50,654 nt of DNA from Chthoniobacter flavus (GCA_945878135.1 CAMDUL010000019.1:1-50654), one strand, 5' to 3'; positions 1 through 8,808 are shown, numbered from the stretch's first letter. Notes: a model not told the origin generated them from the sequence alone. Program-made: numbers and translations.

Positions 1-498
1 CCGGAATTCCCCTGGATGCTGACCAACCTCAACAACTACCTGAACATGTCCGCGGCCTATCCCGCGAACCAGAAAATCGGCGACCTCGAACTATCGCCTT
101 TCGGCATGGGTGGCGGTTCGCGCGGTCTGCCCGGCGACTTCACCCCGCCCTCGCGCTTCGTGCGCATGGCGTTCTACCTGCAGAATGCCCTACCGCAGGC
201 CACCAGCGCCGAGGCCGTGGGCACGATGTTCCATTTCCTCAACAACTTCGACATCCCGCCCGGCGTCGCCATGCCCCCGGCCGGCACATCGGAGAAATTC
301 CCCGACTACACCTCGTGGACGGTGGTCAGCGACCTGGCCAAGAAGCACTACCACTTCAAAACCTACGGAAACCCGAATGTGCGCGTCGTCGATCTCGCCC
401 AAGCCCTGCAAGCCGCCGGCGACAAGATGGTCACCGTCGAAATGGGCCCGCAGGACCGCGACAGCTTCGCGCCGTCGACGCTGGTCGAGGTGAAGTAG
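1..498 (+). CDS. Linear amide C-N hydrolase (choloylglycine hydrolase family), C-terminal part
   Basis: The reading frame is open from the first base, so the gene begins upstream of the window and only the last 165 residues are seen. The block GLPGDFTPPSRFVRMAFY matches GLPGDLSPPSRFIRAALF in the complete paralogue at 7631-8797. The conserved Arg of that block corresponds to the substrate-binding or catalytic Arg of bile-salt hydrolase and penicillin V acylase. A further match is FHFLNNFDIPPG against FHVLNTFDIFNG. Members of this family are Ntn hydrolases that cut amide bonds with an N-terminal Cys nucleophile, which is not visible here. The natural substrate cannot be read from the sequence; acyl-homoserine lactones or other N-acyl amides are possible in an environmental bacterium. 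Confidence 0.85.
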   Translation, partial: PEFPWMLTNLNNYLNMSAAYPANQKIGDLELSPFGMGGGSRGLPGDFTPPSRFVRMAFYLQNALPQATSAEAVGTMFHFLNNFDIPPGVAMPPAGTSEKFPDYTSWTVVSDLAKKHYHFKTYGNPNVRVVDLAQALQAAGDKMVTVEMGPQDRDSFAPSTLVEVK

Positions 499-524
499 CC
501 GGAAGGTCTTTGCACAGATCACCG

Positions 525-560
525 GAGCGCACGGGCGCTCGAGGCAGCGGAAACTGCCTC
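525..560. repeat. Two tandem perfect hairpins downstream of the hydrolase gene
   Basis: GAGCGC/GCGCTC (525-530 and 535-540, loop ACGG) is followed at once by GAGGCAG/CTGCCTC (541-547 and 554-560, loop CGGAAA). They begin 27 bases after the stop codon of the first gene. No T-tract follows, so they are not a classical intrinsic terminator. They may protect or end the transcript, or be a small interspersed repeat. The rest of the gap up to 740 shows no supported gene. Confidence 0.5.
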
Positions 561-740
561 GCAGTTGGTGACGGACGCAGCGAGCAACCGCGCCGCGCGG
601 GGCGGCATGAACGGGAGCGAAGGAGTTAGCGCGACAAAGCGAACGAGGCGGCGGAGGGGGTCGGAGGCATGCACCTTGCTTCCCCGCAACCTTGCGTGAG
701 GCGCAAAACTTTGCAATTTTCGCAGTTGCTCACGACCCCC

Positions 741-3677
741 ATGGCGCGCCCTGTTTCAGCACTTTTTCGCGTAGTCGCCGCTGTTATCGCGGTCATCTGC
801 GCCTTTTGGCCTGAGGACTCGCTTGCTGTCGAGGTCGAGGGGCAGGCGACAACTTCGGTCGGCGGGGGGACCTTTGACCTAAACGCCTTTCTTGGCGCGG
901 ATCGCTATTACACAAACAGCACCGCGATCACCGGTCAGAACACCGTCTCGGTGAATCTCGAGGCAGGTCATATCTGGAACGGCCACGAGACGCTGCAACA
1001 CGTGACCACATTCTACAACTCGGCGGACACGTTCGGTGGAGGGGCGGTCGAGCCTCTTTATGACCGCCATGCCACTTGGGCGGCCATGTTCATCGGGGGA
1101 CGGGCCACCCCGCTCGATCCGTCGATCGAGCAAACCGGTCTGGCCCCGGGCACCGATCTGCGCAGCGCGGCGGTGGCGACGAGCTGGTCGGGCAACGCCT
1201 ATGCGCTGAGCTTCGGCATTTCTGGAAATTCCTACGCCGCGGCCTACGGGAGTTCGTTTGCCGTCGCGGATGTCATCAACTCGAGTTACGGCTATCCCGA
1301 TCCCGCCGGCACGAGTCTTTTCACCGCCTTCACCGACGCTATGTCGTTCCAGAACTCCGGGACACTCCACGTGGTGAGTGCAGGCAACAGCGGGCCGGGG
1401 GCCAACACGGTGGGGGCCCCGGGCTCGGGTTACAACACTCTGACAGTTGGCGCTCTCGGCTCGGCCAACAATTTCAATACCGTGGCTTCGTTCAGCAGCC
1501 GTGGACCGCAGGATTTTGGCTACTTGGTTTCCGGAACCAACTTGGTGACCGTGAGCAATGTCCGTGCCGCCGTCGACATCGCCGCACCGGGCGAGTCTTT
1601 GACTTCCGCCTTTTACGGAGGGCAGACCGGCGGCAACAACACGAACCTGGCCGGTTCGTCGAATCTCGGCACCAACGCGGGTGCCTACTCGGCAAGTATC
1701 GCCGGCACCAGCTTCGCCGCGCCCATCGTGGCGGGTGGGGCGGCGCTGCTTTACAGTGCGGCGAGGACCCTGCCGCAGCTCTCGGCCAACGCGGAGGCGA
1801 CGGAAAGCATGGTGGTGAAGTCCTTGCTCCTCACGGGGGCGGATAAAACCGCCGGCTGGTCCAACGGCCAAGCGGTCACCAATGGCGTGATCACCACCAC
1901 GCAATCGCTCGACTGGGCGGTCGGGGCGGGGCGGATGAATCTCGACCGGACTTTCGATCTGCAGGTCAACGGTCAGACCGGAGTGGACGGACAGTTGGTC
2001 GGGGCACAGGGGTCGGTGCTCGGCACTGGCTGGGACTTCGGCGCGGCGCAGCTCGGATTCGACAATGACTACGTTTCGAGCGAAGTCCTGCTCGGCGGGT
2101 CGACCTTCACCACCTCGCTCTCGTGGATGCGGGCCGTGTCCTTGTCGACGCTTGACGATCTAGCTCAGGCGAATCTGAGCCTTTCGCTCTGGTCGCTGGG
2201 CAGCGATTTTAGCTTCGAGAGCAAGGTGGCCGAGTCGGTCAGTCTCTACAATACGGTCGAGCATTTGTCCTTCGCCTTGCCTTCGACCGGAACCTACGGC
2301 CTGCGCGTCAGCTACGCGGGCAACACCTTCGACAACACCGGCACCTGGGGAACCGGGACCAATGGGCAAACCTACGGCCTCGCGTGGGCCGGCACCGCGG
2401 TGGATACGCTCTACTGGAACCCGTCCGGGACCAATGACGCGTGGGACGGCACGACCGCGGTGTTCAACACCGCGGCGGGCGGGGAGGGTTCGACGACTGC
2501 GGCGACCACGACGAACACGCAGGTGGTCTTCGGTGCTGGCACCAATCTGTCCAGCCCGGTCGTGGTCGACGGTGCGCGCGGGGCGGAGGGTCTGGTGGTC
2601 CAAGGCGGAGCTTTCACCTTCGACGGGACCAACAGCGCAAGCATCACGGTGGGCGGCGAGGGTATTGCCAACAAGGCCACCGTGACCGGCACAACGACAT
2701 TTGGTTCGTCGGTCGGGCTCATCGTCGGTGCTTCGCAGTCGTGGAGCAATGCGGCCGCGACGGGCTTGACGGCCGAGGGGCAGGTGACCGGCAACGGCAA
2801 TCTGACCCTGCGGGCGGCATCGTCGGGCGGCATTGTGCTCTCCGGTCCGGTCGATCATGCCGGGGCGATCACCAACAGCGGCACCGGCAGTGGGACGGCG
2901 ACAATCTCCGGAGTCATCGGCACCAACGTGACGGGTGTCACGCAGGACAGCATGACCAGCAGGCTGGTGCTCTCCGGAACAAACGCTTACACCGGCCCGA
3001 CCACCGTGGCGGCGGGTCATCTGGTCGTGGACGGGGACATTTCCGCCAGCGCGCTCACGTCGGTGCAAGACGGCGGGACTTTGTCCGGCGCGGGGCGGGT
3101 GGGGGACACGATCATTCTGGCCGGCGGCACGCTGAGCCCCGGCAACTCGCCCGGCACGCTGAACATTACCGGTGACATCGACTGGCTGGGCGGAGGCAAC
3201 TACAACTGGCAGATCGTGGACGCGAGTGGCACAGCGGGATTGTCCTGGGATCTGATCAGTGTGTCGGGTGCGCTCGATTTGTCGGCCCTGACGGACAGCA
3301 ACGAATTCAAGATCAACCTGTGGTCGTTATCGGGAGTCGATCCAGACGTGAATGGCAACGCGAGCAACTTCGATCCCTCGCGGAATTACACGTGGACCAT
3401 CGTCCGGGCTCTCGGCGGCATCAACGGCTACACCGGTGCGGACCAGTTCCTCGTCAACATCGGGCCAACCAATGGCGCGGGCGGCTTTGCCAACGCGCTC
3501 AGTGACGGCTATTTCTCGGTGCTGCAGTCCGGCAACGATCTGAACCTTGTTTTCACGTCCAGCACCCCCATTCCCGAGCCCGGCACGTGGGTTGCGGCGG
3601 CACTACTCGCCGCGGCGGCGTTCGCTCGTCGGCGCAAGCAGGCCCGCGGCCTCCGGCGGCAGGCCCGTGGTTCATGA
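741..3677 (+). CDS. Subtilisin-like S8 serine protease with beta-strand repeats and PEP-CTERM sorting signal
   Basis: The protein has 978 residues from the ATG at 741, chosen because it opens directly onto a signal peptide (MARPVSALFRVVAAVIAVIC). An in-frame ATG at 669 would add 24 non-hydrophobic residues. The protease part shows DRHATWAAMFIGG (His110, replacing the usual HGTHVAG), SAGNSGPG (oxyanion Asn216), FSSRGP, DIAAPGE and IAGTSFAAPIVAGG (nucleophile Ser324). The position expected to hold the catalytic Asp reads VSVNLEAGHIW, giving Glu74. Residues from about 550 to 900 are Gly/Thr/Ser-rich strands of the autotransporter-associated type (GTLSPGNSPGTLNITGD). The C-terminus is PEPGTW, a hydrophobic stretch and FARRRK, a PEP-CTERM signal that the exosortase at 34732-36333 could process. 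The substrate is unknown. Confidence 0.88.
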   Translation: MARPVSALFRVVAAVIAVICAFWPEDSLAVEVEGQATTSVGGGTFDLNAFLGADRYYTNSTAITGQNTVSVNLEAGHIWNGHETLQHVTTFYNSADTFGGGAVEPLYDRHATWAAMFIGGRATPLDPSIEQTGLAPGTDLRSAAVATSWSGNAYALSFGISGNSYAAAYGSSFAVADVINSSYGYPDPAGTSLFTAFTDAMSFQNSGTLHVVSAGNSGPGANTVGAPGSGYNTLTVGALGSANNFNTVASFSSRGPQDFGYLVSGTNLVTVSNVRAAVDIAAPGESLTSAFYGGQTGGNNTNLAGSSNLGTNAGAYSASIAGTSFAAPIVAGGAALLYSAARTLPQLSANAEATESMVVKSLLLTGADKTAGWSNGQAVTNGVITTTQSLDWAVGAGRMNLDRTFDLQVNGQTGVDGQLVGAQGSVLGTGWDFGAAQLGFDNDYVSSEVLLGGSTFTTSLSWMRAVSLSTLDDLAQANLSLSLWSLGSDFSFESKVAESVSLYNTVEHLSFALPSTGTYGLRVSYAGNTFDNTGTWGTGTNGQTYGLAWAGTAVDTLYWNPSGTNDAWDGTTAVFNTAAGGEGSTTAATTTNTQVVFGAGTNLSSPVVVDGARGAEGLVVQGGAFTFDGTNSASITVGGEGIANKATVTGTTTFGSSVGLIVGASQSWSNAAATGLTAEGQVTGNGNLTLRAASSGGIVLSGPVDHAGAITNSGTGSGTATISGVIGTNVTGVTQDSMTSRLVLSGTNAYTGPTTVAAGHLVVDGDISASALTSVQDGGTLSGAGRVGDTIILAGGTLSPGNSPGTLNITGDIDWLGGGNYNWQIVDASGTAGLSWDLISVSGALDLSALTDSNEFKINLWSLSGVDPDVNGNASNFDPSRNYTWTIVRALGGINGYTGADQFLVNIGPTNGAGGFANALSDGYFSVLQSGNDLNLVFTSSTPIPEPGTWVAAALLAAAAFARRRKQARGLRRQARGS

Positions 3678-3853
3678 CAATCCGGTCCGCGTGCTGAACA
3701 ATTTGCCCGGATTCCCATGCACCGGTTGGTGTTCGTTGCTTTAGAAAAACACATCCAGACCGAGATATTCATAAAGCTTTGACATGTGGCAGGCCGTTAT
3801 GGGTCCGGTCGGCGATCCCAATCAAGAACGGTCCGATTGGATGAAGTGTTCGT

Positions 3854-4099
3854 TTAATTGTCATCCGCGACCAGAAGCTGGAACGTGCGCAAGATTTCTG
3901 CCGATGCTGAACTATCCAGCTCGCCGATGCGCTTGAGCGCGGCAGTGTTGATCGGACGGAGCAAATCGCAGGCGGCCACATAATCGCTGCCGCCCCAACG
4001 GATCTTCACGCGAAGCGGGGTGAGCGAAATATTTTCGCTGAGCGGACAAACCAATAGCGTGGGCAATGCAGCCGTTGCAAGCCGACGAAATTGGGGCAC
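3854..4099 (-). pseudogene. PemK/MazF-family toxin, C-terminal remnant
   Basis: From a GTG at 4099 the frame encodes 81 residues that look like the second half of a MazF/PemK endoribonuclease: LPTLLVCPLSENIS, then PLRVKIRWGG, then YVAACDLLRPINTAALKRIG and a final ELDSSASAEILRTFQLL. The order (core strand, loop, D-x-L/I-R, I/L-G-x-L, C-terminal helix) is that of the family. The first 30 or so residues, with the R-G-(D/E)-(I/V)-W strand and catalytic Arg, are absent: the frame upstream runs through unrelated residues to a stop near 4169. The gene is therefore probably decayed. No convincing antitoxin partner was found. Identification is from motif order only and would need a profile search. Confidence 0.45.
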
Positions 4100-4571
4100 G
4101 AGATGTGCGCCGTGGAGGAATACAGAGGAAGATTCATTCCGCGGGGATCGGAGTTGCCTCGTTGAGCCTCAACGTCGCTAACCGCACGTCCGGGGTGCAG
4201 GACGCGACCGCGGTCCGGTGAAAAGCTTCTCGCTCGCGGCGTTTCTTTTCCCTGGTCGGCAACTCTTCGACAAAGCCCGACTTGGGCATCTCGCCGGGCA
4301 GACTATGCAGTATGCCGAAAGCGCTGCGGGTCAGTGTCAGAGTCTGATGAGGAGCAGGCGACTTTTATACGACTATGGTTGATGATTGTGATGAAACGCC
4401 AACGGCAGCAAAGAAGGTAACGAAAGCCGAAGGTTTAAAGGCTAATTCATTTTGGTCTTGTCGGATTCTGTTCATTTTTTCCCATATTGTCTGACGATGT
4501 GTCGAGGGAAGTCGACCGTTGCCATTTTCGGGGTTGCGAAACTGCTTGGGGGAGGTAAGAAACATGCCTTC
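4100..4571. other. Intergenic stretch without a supported gene
   Basis: On the minus strand a short frame ends at about 4135 with the residues RLNEATPIPAE. Its stop overlaps an ATG as ATGA, the usual spacing of an antitoxin-toxin pair, but the toxin frame that would follow is not the one encoding the MazF remnant. It may be what is left of an antitoxin gene; no family could be assigned. The remainder is the leader of the HAF-repeat gene. Confidence 0.3.
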
Positions 4572-4575
4572 ATGA
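4551..4575 (+). promoter_or_regulatory. Shine-Dalgarno with three-codon mini-ORF overlapping the start of the HAF-repeat gene
   Basis: GGAGGT at 4551-4556 is ideally placed (7 bases) for an ATG at 4564 that reads ATG CCT TCA TGA. The TGA overlaps the ATG of the PEP-CTERM gene at 4572 as ATGA. The main ATG itself is 15 bases from the ribosome site. The arrangement would allow translational coupling from a minimal leader peptide. It could also be chance. Confidence 0.4.
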
Positions 4576-5681
4576 AAATTCTCACCACGGTCCTTGCCCC
4601 ATCTTTGGCTTTCCTTCTGGCTTCTCCGTTCAGCGCTTCCGCGCAATCGGCCTCGATTCAAGGCTTCGGCCAATTCGGGACAGGGACATTTAGCTCTGGT
4701 AGGGCTATCAGCGACAATGGTTCCGTGGTGGCCGGCACCGCGGGCATTGATGCGGGGGGGGCTTTTAGTCCTATTCTTTGGACAGGCAACTCGGCCGCAC
4801 TGGTGCCTGGCCTAAGCGGCAACGGTGGCTTTAACGCCTTGAACGGCGATGGCACTGCTGCCACTGGCAGTGGTCGTATTGACGACTCTGGTAGTCAGAC
4901 CTTTCTCTGGACCAGCCTCGGCGGATTCCAGCCGACCCCGCTGGCTAACGCGCTGGGAATCAGCAGTGATGGCACTACCATCGTAGGCGAGGCTTTCCCC
5001 AGCGGCCCAGGCCTTGGGGGTCGGGCGGCGAGTTGGTCCGTGGCAGGGGGCATCAACATTTTCGGGCCGGGAAATTCCTTTGCTTATGACGCGAATAGCA
5101 ACGGCACGATTGCGGTCGGGCACAGTGGTGAAATTGCCTCGCTGTGGGACTTGAGCGGGGCCCCGTCGCAGACGCCGCTCGGAACGCTAGCCGGCGATAA
5201 CACCTCCCAAGCTGAGTCTGTGTCCGCTGACGGCACAGTCGTCGTCGGCTGGAGCAGGAATGAGGCGACGTCCTCCTCCCGCGCCTTCCGCTGGACGTTC
5301 GAGACCGGCATGACCGATCTGGGGCGATTGAATGAGGACGATACGTCCACCTTTGCTGGTTTCGTTAGCAGCAACGCGCAATACATCCTCGGCGGGAGCT
5401 TCGGCGGCGACGGACTCACCGGCTTCATCTGGACGGAGTTGGCAGGGATGACCTCTGTGGAGAGTTACCTTCTCGCCGGCGGGGTCGATCTCACCGATTG
5501 GTCGGGCATTTTTGCCTCGGGCATCACCGACGATGGCAGATACTTGACTGGTCAGGGCACCTATCAAGGTCTGGAGCAGGGCTTTGTGGCCGAGGTCGTC
5601 CCCGAGCCCTCGACCTACGCGCTGCTCGCGCTGGCGGCGGCGGGTCTCGGCACGCACGTGCTGCGGCGGCGTCGGAAGTAA
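4572..5681 (+). CDS. HAF-repeat PEP-CTERM sorting domain protein
   Basis: The 369-residue protein starts at 4572, where a clean signal peptide begins (MKILTTVLAPSLAFLLASPF, cleavage after ASA). The frame is open further upstream but adds non-secretory sequence. The body is a series of short repeats of the HAF type, each with an S-x-D/N-G-x-x-V-V-G-x core: SDNGSVVAGTAG, SSDGTTIVGEAF, SADGTVVVGWSR and SSNAQYILGG. These repeats are found in predicted extracellular proteins and probably form a propeller or solenoid. The C-terminus VVPEPSTYALLALAAAGLG followed by LRRRRK is a textbook PEP-CTERM signal, so the protein should be processed by the exosortase and anchored or released at the surface. The biochemical role is unknown. 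Confidence 0.85.
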   Translation: MKILTTVLAPSLAFLLASPFSASAQSASIQGFGQFGTGTFSSGRAISDNGSVVAGTAGIDAGGAFSPILWTGNSAALVPGLSGNGGFNALNGDGTAATGSGRIDDSGSQTFLWTSLGGFQPTPLANALGISSDGTTIVGEAFPSGPGLGGRAASWSVAGGINIFGPGNSFAYDANSNGTIAVGHSGEIASLWDLSGAPSQTPLGTLAGDNTSQAESVSADGTVVVGWSRNEATSSSRAFRWTFETGMTDLGRLNEDDTSTFAGFVSSNAQYILGGSFGGDGLTGFIWTELAGMTSVESYLLAGGVDLTDWSGIFASGITDDGRYLTGQGTYQGLEQGFVAEVVPEPSTYALLALAAAGLGTHVLRRRRK

Positions 5682-5702
5682 AACTGCTCCGAACTTTTCA
5701 CG

Positions 5703-5735
5703 ACACCCGCACGGCAACGTGCGGGTGTTTTGTTT
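5703..5735 (+). terminator. Rho-independent terminator of the HAF-repeat gene
   Basis: A perfect 10-bp stem, ACACCCGCAC at 5703-5712 and GTGCGGGTGT at 5719-5728, with a 6-base loop GGCAAC, is followed by TTTGTTT. It starts 21 bases after the stop codon. The opposite strand has no T-tract, so it should act on plus-strand transcripts only. Confidence 0.9.
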
Positions 5736-5768
5736 GAGGGGGTAAGCTCCAAGTTTCGCGGCAGCCGC

Positions 5769-7460
5769 TTACGACGGCTTGGCGTAGACCGTTTTGCCCC
5801 GCTTGATCGTGCGCAGGACTTGGATGTCTTTGATTTCTTCGGGCTTCACCTTGAGTGGATTGCGGTCGAGTTCGACCAGGTCGGCCAGCATGCCGGCGGC
5901 GATCTTTCCTTTGCTCTTCTCCTCTTTGTATTGGTAGGCGGCGTTGCTCGTGAATCCTTGGAGCGCCAAGTAGGGATCGACGCGTTGCTCCGGTCCGAGC
6001 GTTTTGCCGCTCAGGGTTTTGCGGTTCACCGCGCTCCAGATGGTGAACATCGCGCTGGGGCCGGAGGATGGAGTGTCGTTGTGAATGGCAGTCATGACGC
6101 CTTTCGTGGCCGCTGATTGCAGGGGACTCAGGTTCTCCGCTCTCTCCGGTCCCATGATCTTCATGTAAACGTCACCATACAGCCATGTGTGGTTCATGAG
6201 CATGATGGCCATAATCTTCATGTCCTTGTATTGCACGAGCTGGTCCTCGCGCACGAAGAGCGAGTGGGAGATCACGGGGCGGCGATCCTCGGTCACGCCC
6301 GTTTCTTTGATCGCCTTGGCCAGCGCGGAGAGCGTCATGTCGATGCCGGCGTCTCCGTTGCTGTAGCCGAAGTATTGGATGTTTTTTTCGTAGGCCAGCT
6401 TGGCGTAGTGATCGATTGTGCTCTGCAGATTATAGGCGAACCCGCGCCAATCTTTCGCGAAGCCCGTGGTGTCCGCATAGGGTTCTGTCATGTAGGCCAG
6501 GCGCAGCTGCGGCGCGCCATCCGTCGGCACCATGATGCCGGCCACCTTGAAGCCGCCGTTGCCGCGCGAATACACGCCGAATGCATACTCGGGATCCGCT
6601 TTGAGCAGCTGATCCACCGTGTCGAACGTGGGCAGCGCGATGATGTCGAGGGACAGCACGCCTTGTTCGACCGCCGCACGCAGGTTGTCGATGTCATCGA
6701 CGGTGGCCTCGTAGCTCTGCGCGGTGGTCAGGCCGTTGGACAACCAGATCTCCTGCGCCTTGCGGTAGGTTTCGAACACGGTCTCTTGCGGGTATTTGCC
6801 GACGGCTTCCGCCACGGCGTTCAGATACGGATCGCCGATCAATTCCCCGGTGAGTTCACCGGTCTTGGGATCGACCGGAATGAATCCGCCGACCGCCTTG
6901 GTTGCTTTGGTGATGCCGAGCTTTTTCAGTCCGGCGGAATTGGCCATACCGGTCAGCGTGGAAATGTTTTCGATGAGCACAGGCTGATCGGGGAAAGCTT
7001 CATCCAAGTCGGCCAGCGTCAGCGCGCCGTCGCTGAGCATCGCCTCGGCGTATCCGGTGCCGACCAGCCAGCCATTGAACGGTTTGCCTTCGCTGCGAAG
7101 TTTTTCGAGGAGTTGTGCTTTGGTCTTGGGCGGATCCTTGGCGAAGTAGCTCACATTCACGCCGAGCGTGTCTTGGGCGACCAAAGCAAAGTGGCCCCAT
7201 GTGTCGATGAAGCCAGGCAGCAGTGTGCGGCCCTTCAAGTCATGCATCTCCGCTTTCTCTCCGGCCGCGCTGCGCGCCTCCTCGAGGTCGCCGGCAAAAG
7301 CGATGATGTCTCCTTTGGCAACAACCGCTTCGACATAGCGCGGGCTGTCGCCCTCCATAGTAAGAATATCGCCGTTGAAATAGACGGTGGAGATTTCGGC
7401 CGAAGCCGCCCATGGATAAAGAGCAAGGGCGGCAGAGATCAGGATACTTTTGGGGTTCAT
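5769..7460 (-). CDS. Secreted amidohydrolase family protein (YtcJ-like)
   Basis: This 563-residue protein has a Sec signal peptide (MNPKSILISAALALYPWAAS, cleavage after ASA) and an amidohydrolase-3 layout: an N-terminal beta-sandwich strand set with NGDILTMEGDSP, then LKGRTLLPGFIDTWGHF, a TIM-barrel, the distal HNDTP (metal-binding Asp region) and the C-terminal closure GMLADLVELDRNPLKVKPEE. The first metal motif is normally H-x-H; here it reads W88-G-H90, so one ligand is missing. The closest well-known relatives are YtcJ-type N-substituted formamide deformylases and related hydrolases, but the substrate cannot be predicted. It is convergent with the HAF-repeat gene and divergent from the Ntn hydrolase at 7631. 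With that hydrolase it could act on amide compounds outside the cytoplasm; this is inference. Confidence 0.82.
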   Translation of the reverse strand: MNPKSILISAALALYPWAASAEISTVYFNGDILTMEGDSPRYVEAVVAKGDIIAFAGDLEEARSAAGEKAEMHDLKGRTLLPGFIDTWGHFALVAQDTLGVNVSYFAKDPPKTKAQLLEKLRSEGKPFNGWLVGTGYAEAMLSDGALTLADLDEAFPDQPVLIENISTLTGMANSAGLKKLGITKATKAVGGFIPVDPKTGELTGELIGDPYLNAVAEAVGKYPQETVFETYRKAQEIWLSNGLTTAQSYEATVDDIDNLRAAVEQGVLSLDIIALPTFDTVDQLLKADPEYAFGVYSRGNGGFKVAGIMVPTDGAPQLRLAYMTEPYADTTGFAKDWRGFAYNLQSTIDHYAKLAYEKNIQYFGYSNGDAGIDMTLSALAKAIKETGVTEDRRPVISHSLFVREDQLVQYKDMKIMAIMLMNHTWLYGDVYMKIMGPERAENLSPLQSAATKGVMTAIHNDTPSSGPSAMFTIWSAVNRKTLSGKTLGPEQRVDPYLALQGFTSNAAYQYKEEKSKGKIAAGMLADLVELDRNPLKVKPEEIKDIQVLRTIKRGKTVYAKPS

Positions 7461-7630
7461 AGGAGCTGAGGGCTATTCGCAGGGGAGTGCATCGACTTTT
7501 AGCGGGTTTGGAGAGGAATGTCTCCGCCGTAAAGGTGCGATCGCGGCCACCTGATGTCACATCAGGATTTACCTTGTTGCCGGGGTTATTTTCTTGTCGC
7601 GCGCGGGCGCAGCCGCGACTTTTGACGCCT

Positions 7631-8797
7631 ATGCAAAAACTCCCGAAGTCCCTCGTAGTGCTGGCTGCCGCGGTTGCTCTCAATCTTCCGACACCCGCGC
7701 TAGCCTGCACGGCCTTCCAACTGAAATCCAACGACGGGGCGCAGATTTATTTCCGCTCCATGGAGTTCGGTTATCCCTTTAACTCCAAAATGCTCATCGT
7801 CCCGCGCGGCACGGAATACACGGGCACTGCGCCGGGCGGGAAGCCGGGGAAAAAGTGGGCGGTGAAATACGGGTTTGTCGGGTTGAATGTCGACGTCCTG
7901 CCGACGGCGGTGGCCGACGGTCAGAACGAAAAAGGCTTGGCCATCGGCATGCTCTATCTGCCGGGCTACGCGCAGTATCAGGATCCCGCCGCGGCGCCGG
8001 CCGACCAATCACTCGGTAGCTGGGAGGTGCCGAACTACTTGCTGGCCAATTGTGCCACGGTCGATGAAGCCGTAGCCGCCCTGAAAAACAACGTCTATGT
8101 CGCGCAGCAGGAATTTGTTCCGTTCAAGGAGGTGCTGCCGGTCCATTGGTGGATCGGTGATGCCAGCGGCAAGGTGGTGGTCGTCGAATATGTCGACGGC
8201 AAGCTCAACGTCTACGATGCACCGCTCGGCACACTGACCAACTCGCCACCCTACGATTGGCAGACAATCAATGTCGGCAACTATGTCGATCTCTCGCCGG
8301 TCAATGTGCCCGAGCGCACCCTCGGAGCGTTCACCTCGGTCAACTACGGCCAAGGCTCCGGCGCCATCGGGTTACCCGGCGACCTCTCCCCGCCGTCGCG
8401 CTTCATCCGCGCTGCGCTTTTCTCTCATTGGGCCACGCCGGGAGCCACGGCGAACGAGACGGTCAATCTCGGATTCCACGTGCTCAACACGTTCGACATC
8501 TTCAACGGTGCCATCCAGAGCAACACGGCCGACCAGACCGCGAACACCAAAGGATTCCTCACTTCTTCCGGGCAGCCGAAGTTTGTGAATACGGACACCA
8601 CGGAATGGGCGGTGGCCCATGACCGGACGAACTTGAAAACTTACGTCCGCACCTACAACGGACTGACCATTCAGATGGTCGATCTCAAGGCCATCGACTT
8701 CGACCAACCCGGCGCACGGGTCATCGCGCTGCAGAATGACTTCGCGCCGGAGGATATCACGTCGAAGGCCGAGCCGTTGGCGGCAAAGGCGGAGTAG
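7631..8797 (+). CDS. Linear amide C-N hydrolase (choloylglycine hydrolase family)
   Basis: The gene encodes 388 residues from the ATG at 7631, selected because it gives a signal peptide ending PALA just before Cys26. Signal-peptidase cleavage would expose Cys26 as the N-terminal nucleophile of an Ntn hydrolase (CTAFQLKSNDG). Other family positions are present: the Arg/acidic pair in FRSMEF (as in GRTLEF of relatives), the Asn in DGQNEKGLAIGML, the oxyanion Asn in TNSPPYDWQ and the Arg in SPPSRFIR. The length is slightly above that of bile-salt hydrolases because of the signal peptide. The enzyme should hydrolyse an N-acyl amide in the periplasm or outside the cell. It is a paralogue of the truncated gene at 1-498. 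Confidence 0.9.
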   Translation: MQKLPKSLVVLAAAVALNLPTPALACTAFQLKSNDGAQIYFRSMEFGYPFNSKMLIVPRGTEYTGTAPGGKPGKKWAVKYGFVGLNVDVLPTAVADGQNEKGLAIGMLYLPGYAQYQDPAAAPADQSLGSWEVPNYLLANCATVDEAVAALKNNVYVAQQEFVPFKEVLPVHWWIGDASGKVVVVEYVDGKLNVYDAPLGTLTNSPPYDWQTINVGNYVDLSPVNVPERTLGAFTSVNYGQGSGAIGLPGDLSPPSRFIRAALFSHWATPGATANETVNLGFHVLNTFDIFNGAIQSNTADQTANTKGFLTSSGQPKFVNTDTTEWAVAHDRTNLKTYVRTYNGLTIQMVDLKAIDFDQPGARVIALQNDFAPEDITSKAEPLAAKAE

Positions 8798-8808
8798 TCT
8801 GAAAAGTC

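Noticed and set aside
6117-7469. Plus-strand open frame of 450 codons
   Set aside because: Antisense to the amidohydrolase; its composition is that of a reverse-complement shadow (His/Val/Gly/Arg-rich) and it has no recognisable domain.
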